Assembly: GCF_014650915.1 (NCBI RefSeq)
Contig: NZ_BMVW01000008.1
Coordinates: 49,845 to 113,844 of the forward strand
Source: Streptomyces poonensis
Lineage (GTDB): Bacteria > Actinomycetota > Actinomycetes > Streptomycetales > Streptomycetaceae
Reading direction: 5' to 3'
DNA length: 64,000 nt
Position 1 is the first letter of the stretch, and each line of letters opens with the position of its first letter. This document shows, in pieces, positions 61,550-64,000 of the stretch. The notes under the pieces were generated by a model. That model made no database searches. It was not told the origin of the DNA and worked only from the letters and a program-made list of their open reading frames with translations. Both the position numbers and the translations under genes were made by a program.

Positions 61550-61793
61550 CTGGCGCTGGGAGCCGTTCCAGGACGATCTGCAGGAAGGGCTTCCGGAAGC
61601 GGCCCGCGCCGAGACCGAGCGGCTGGCCAACGAAATCGCTGTGCGTGAGTCCATGGTCTACCTCGAAGGAGCCGCTTACACCGGACCCGGGCCCGGTGTG
61701 CGTACCGAGAGTCGCGGTCTCCTCATGCTCGAGTATCTGACGGACGTGCGGGGCGAGCGGATCGTGGTGGTACAGGTGAGTTGGTTCGGCTGA
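61542..61793 (+). CDS. Small partner protein (possible toxin)
   Basis: An 83-residue protein with a GTG start at 61542, inside the end of the preceding gene. It reads ADWRWEPFQDDLQEGLPEAA, then AETERLANEIAVRESMVYLE, and ends in beta strands (RGLLMLEYLTDVRGERIVVV). The helix-then-strand layout resembles small RelE/ParE-like folds, yet no catalytic residue can be named. Its coupling to the DUF6247-like gene is the main support for a paired function. Confidence 0.65.
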   Translation: MADWRWEPFQDDLQEGLPEAARAETERLANEIAVRESMVYLEGAAYTGPGPGVRTESRGLLMLEYLTDVRGERIVVVQVSWFG

Positions 61794-61938
61794 CCGCAGG
61801 CATGGGGAAGGCCCCGCGACGGGCATGAGGCCGCGGGGCGCGCGGTCTGCAGTGGGCGCGCTCGGACGCGGGACAGGCCTCAGGGCAGACCACTCGCACC
61901 CCCGTGCATGAACTCCGGACATGCGAAAGCCCGGACCA

Positions 61939-62475
61939 TCAGGCGGAGATGCCGTCGATCCGGGCCAGAGCGTCGTCCGCGCCGTACGGCTGCAGATATG
62001 GCAGCCAGCGCGGGTCCCTATGGCCCGTGCCGATGATGCGCCAGGCCAGGCCGGTGGGCGGAGCGGGTTTGTGGCGCAGCCGCCAGCCGATCTCGGTGAG
62101 GTGGCGGTCGGCCTTCACGTGGTTGCAGCGGCGGCAGGACGCGACCACGTTGTCCCAGACGTGCTTGCCCCCGCGGCTGCGCGGGATGACGTGGTCGACG
62201 CTGGTTGCGACGCCACCGCAGTACATGCACCGGCCGCCGTCGCGCGCGAACAGCGCTCGGCGGGTCAGTGGAACGGGCCCCCGGTAAGGGACCCGCACGA
62301 ACCTCTTCAGCCGGACCACGCTGGGCGCGGGGAGAGTGATGGTCGCGCTGTGCAGATGGGCGCCGGATTCCTCGAGGCAGACGGCCTTGTTCTCGAGGAC
62401 GAGGACGAGCGCGCGGCGGAGCGGTACGACGCCGAGTGGCTCGTACGACGCGTTGAGGACCAGGACATGCGGCAC
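61939..62475 (-). CDS. HNH endonuclease domain protein
   Basis: A 178-residue HNH protein. The N terminus VPHVLVLNASYEPLGVVPL is highly conserved in actinobacterial housekeeping HNH proteins. The zinc ribbon is formed by CMYCGG (Cys83, Cys86) and CRRCNH (Cys114, Cys117). The HNH residues are DHVIPRSRGG (His95), WDNV (Asn109) and His125 after KADR. The GTG start at 62475 has the strong site AAGGAGG. It may cut or nick DNA; the biological role of this family is not known. Followed, on the opposite strand, by an MscS channel after 360 bases of non-coding DNA (62476-62838), in which I see only short GACCTTGG-like repeats. Confidence 0.9.
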   Translation of the reverse strand: MPHVLVLNASYEPLGVVPLRRALVLVLENKAVCLEESGAHLHSATITLPAPSVVRLKRFVRVPYRGPVPLTRRALFARDGGRCMYCGGVATSVDHVIPRSRGGKHVWDNVVASCRRCNHVKADRHLTEIGWRLRHKPAPPTGLAWRIIGTGHRDPRWLPYLQPYGADDALARIDGISA

Positions 62476-62838
62476 GGATGCCTCCTTGTACGCCGGCGGC
62501 GCGTGGCTCGCGCCGGGACGATCCGTAGTCAGTCTCCCCTCATGCCTGGTGGAAGCGCCACCATGTGCCCGTAACGGGCTGGGAGTGTTTTCGACCACAC
62601 CTCATTCATCCCCCGGAACAGGAGTGCTTCATCCCTCCTGTTCATCCGGGGTGCGCACAGTCCATCCCTAGAACATGGGGACGAACTGCCCGCGATGCCC
62701 CGATAGTGTGGTGGGTCCGCCCGCGCGGTGACCGTTTCGTGACCTTGGTCGACCGTGGCCTCGGTCGCCGGTGACCTTGGCCTCAGATGACCTCGGTCGC
62801 CGTGCCGGAGCGGACCGCTGCACCTGGAGGTACCTGCC

Positions 62839-63930
62839 GTGTCCTTGCCCGCCGTCCTACTGGCCGCCGGTTCCGAGCCGTCGCCGACGCCCTCGGAGAC
62901 GTCGACGCCCGCTGTGCCCACGCTTCAGGACGCCCAGGAGAGCGCGACGAACGCCGCCGGCTGGATCGAGGAGAACTGGTCCACCTGGCTCGCGATCGGG
63001 CTCAGGGTGCTGCTGATCGTGGTCGTCGCGGTGGCGCTGAGAGTCGTGATCCGCCGGGCCATCACCAAGCTCATAGACCGTATGAACCGCACGGCCCAGG
63101 CGGTCGACGGCACCGCCCTCGGCGGTCTGCTGGTGAACGTCGAGCGGCGCCGTCAGCGGTCGCAGGCGATCGGCTCGGTGCTGCGCTCGGTCGCGTCCTT
63201 CCTGATCCTGGGGACGGCCGCGCTGATGGTGCTCGCCACCTTCGAGATCAATCTCGCCCCGCTGCTGGCGTCGGCCGGTGTCGCGGGCGTGGCCATCGGT
63301 TTCGGTGCCCGGAACCTGGTGACGGACTTCCTGTCCGGCGTCTTCATGATCCTCGAGGATCAGTACGGGGTGGGCGACACCATCGACGCGGGGGTGGCCT
63401 CCGGTGAGGTCATCGAGGTCGGGCTGCGCGTGACCAAGCTGCGCGGTGACAACGGCGAGATCTGGTACGTCCGCAACGGCGAGGTCAAGCGCATCGGCAA
63501 CCTCTCCCAGGGCTGGGCCACCGCCGGCGTCGACGTCACCGTGCGCCCCGACGAGGACCTGGAGAAGGTGCGCCGCGTCCTGGTGGAGGTCGGCGAGGGC
63601 ATGAGCCGGGACGAGCCCTGGAACGAGCGGCTGTGGGGGCCGGTCGAGGTGCTCGGCCTGGACAGCGTGCTGCTCGACTCGATGGTGGTCCGCGTCTCGG
63701 CCAAGACCATGCCCGGCAAGGCGCTGTCGGTCGAGCGCGAGCTGCGCTGGCGCATCAAGATCGCCTTCGACGCGGCCGACATCCAGATCGTGGGCGGCCT
63801 GCCGGCCCAGGCGGACGGGGAGACGGCGCCCGCCGACCCGACAGCGGCGGTGGCCGCCCCGTCCGCGTACGCCTCCACGACGTCGCCGCAGTCCGTGGCG
63901 GCGTCGCCGATCGTGCCGACGACGAAGTAG
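62839..63930 (+). CDS. MscS-family mechanosensitive channel
   Basis: A 363-residue small-conductance channel. A Thr/Pro-rich N terminus precedes TM1 (about 48-70), TM2 (about 115-133) and the pore helix TM3 (about 137-165), with GVAGVAIGFGARNLVTDFLS. The cytoplasmic MscS beta domain follows with DTIDAGVASGEVIEVGLRVT, WYVRNGEVKRIGNLSQGW and the alpha/beta part VRVSAKTMPGKALSVERELR. An Ala/Pro/Ser-rich C terminus ends the protein. The channel opens on membrane tension and releases solutes in hypo-osmotic shock. GTG 62839 follows GGAGGTACC. Confidence 0.92.
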   Translation: MSLPAVLLAAGSEPSPTPSETSTPAVPTLQDAQESATNAAGWIEENWSTWLAIGLRVLLIVVVAVALRVVIRRAITKLIDRMNRTAQAVDGTALGGLLVNVERRRQRSQAIGSVLRSVASFLILGTAALMVLATFEINLAPLLASAGVAGVAIGFGARNLVTDFLSGVFMILEDQYGVGDTIDAGVASGEVIEVGLRVTKLRGDNGEIWYVRNGEVKRIGNLSQGWATAGVDVTVRPDEDLEKVRRVLVEVGEGMSRDEPWNERLWGPVEVLGLDSVLLDSMVVRVSAKTMPGKALSVERELRWRIKIAFDAADIQIVGGLPAQADGETAPADPTAAVAAPSAYASTTSPQSVAASPIVPTTK

Positions 63931-63972
63931 GGCTCTGCCGACAGGGGAGAGGCGGGGACGGGGGAGAGGCGG

Positions 63973-64000
63973 GGCGCGCCGGATCGTTCTCCGGCGCGCC
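63973..64000 (+). terminator. Terminator after the MscS gene
   Basis: A perfect 11-bp stem (GGCGCGCCGGA and complement) with a 6-base loop ends at the window edge. Confidence 0.75.

Overview
The window reads as chromosomal DNA of a Streptomyces. Base composition is very GC-rich with strong third-position GC, GTG and TTG starts are common, and the gene content is specific to sporulating actinomycetes: rodlins, chaplins, a MelC1/MelC2 tyrosinase pair, dynamin-like GTPases, a second single-strand binding protein, and a whiJ-type regulator trio. From memory, the order rodlins - chaplins - polysaccharide genes - chaplin - melC - chaplin - dynAB - ssbB resembles the S. coelicolor SCO2719 to SCO2683 stretch; no search was run.

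Layout. 0.1-11.7 kb is metabolic: a zinc alcohol dehydrogenase, a small HTH protein, a sugar-isomerase-like protein divergent from a methylmalonate-semialdehyde dehydrogenase (inositol/valine catabolism), an alpha/beta hydrolase, an unusual secreted-hydrolase/ABC-ATPase fusion with its permease, and a long-chain acyl-CoA ligase behind a perfect palindrome. 11.7-16.1 kb is an aerial-surface block: divergent rodlins, a short chaplin, a wall-anchored protein with one chaplin domain, and a secreted GH26-like enzyme. 16.1-26.7 kb is one minus-strand exopolysaccharide operon of eight overlapping or nearly abutting genes (two GT4 glycosyltransferases, initiating phosphoglycosyltransferase, polymerase/ligase, MurJ-like flippase, deacetylase, Wzz-like protein, CelD-like acyltransferase). 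Several of these carry in-frame tandem repeats. 27.4-32.4 kb holds a second chaplin, two secreted proteins I cannot name, a DUF5949-like protein, melC1-melC2 and a chaplin with a His/Asn/Gly tail. 32.7-37.5 kb holds tRNA-Arg, dynA-dynB and ssbB.

37.7-43.9 kb carries a thioester-domain wall adhesin, ettA, an acyl-CoA thioesterase, a conserved hypothetical, a truncated globin and a PCMT-type methyltransferase. 43.9-55.4 kb is a minus-strand phospho-signalling cluster. Read in transcription order it is a four-TM GlnX-like membrane protein, a GlnH-like solute-binding protein, a coiled-coil protein, a PknG-type Ser/Thr kinase, a PP2C phosphatase, a VWA protein and an FHA protein. This extends the mycobacterial GlnX-GlnH-PknG amino-acid sensing module with an eraser (PP2C) and a phosphothreonine reader (FHA). 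Kinase, phosphatase and FHA protein each carry two CxxC-type zinc ribbons. I regard it as the most interesting system here.

55.7-64 kb is accessory: DUF397, XRE and HATPase trio, another LAETG wall protein, an HxlR regulator divergent from an imine-reductase-like dehydrogenase, a possible toxin-antitoxin-like pair, an HNH endonuclease and an MscS channel.
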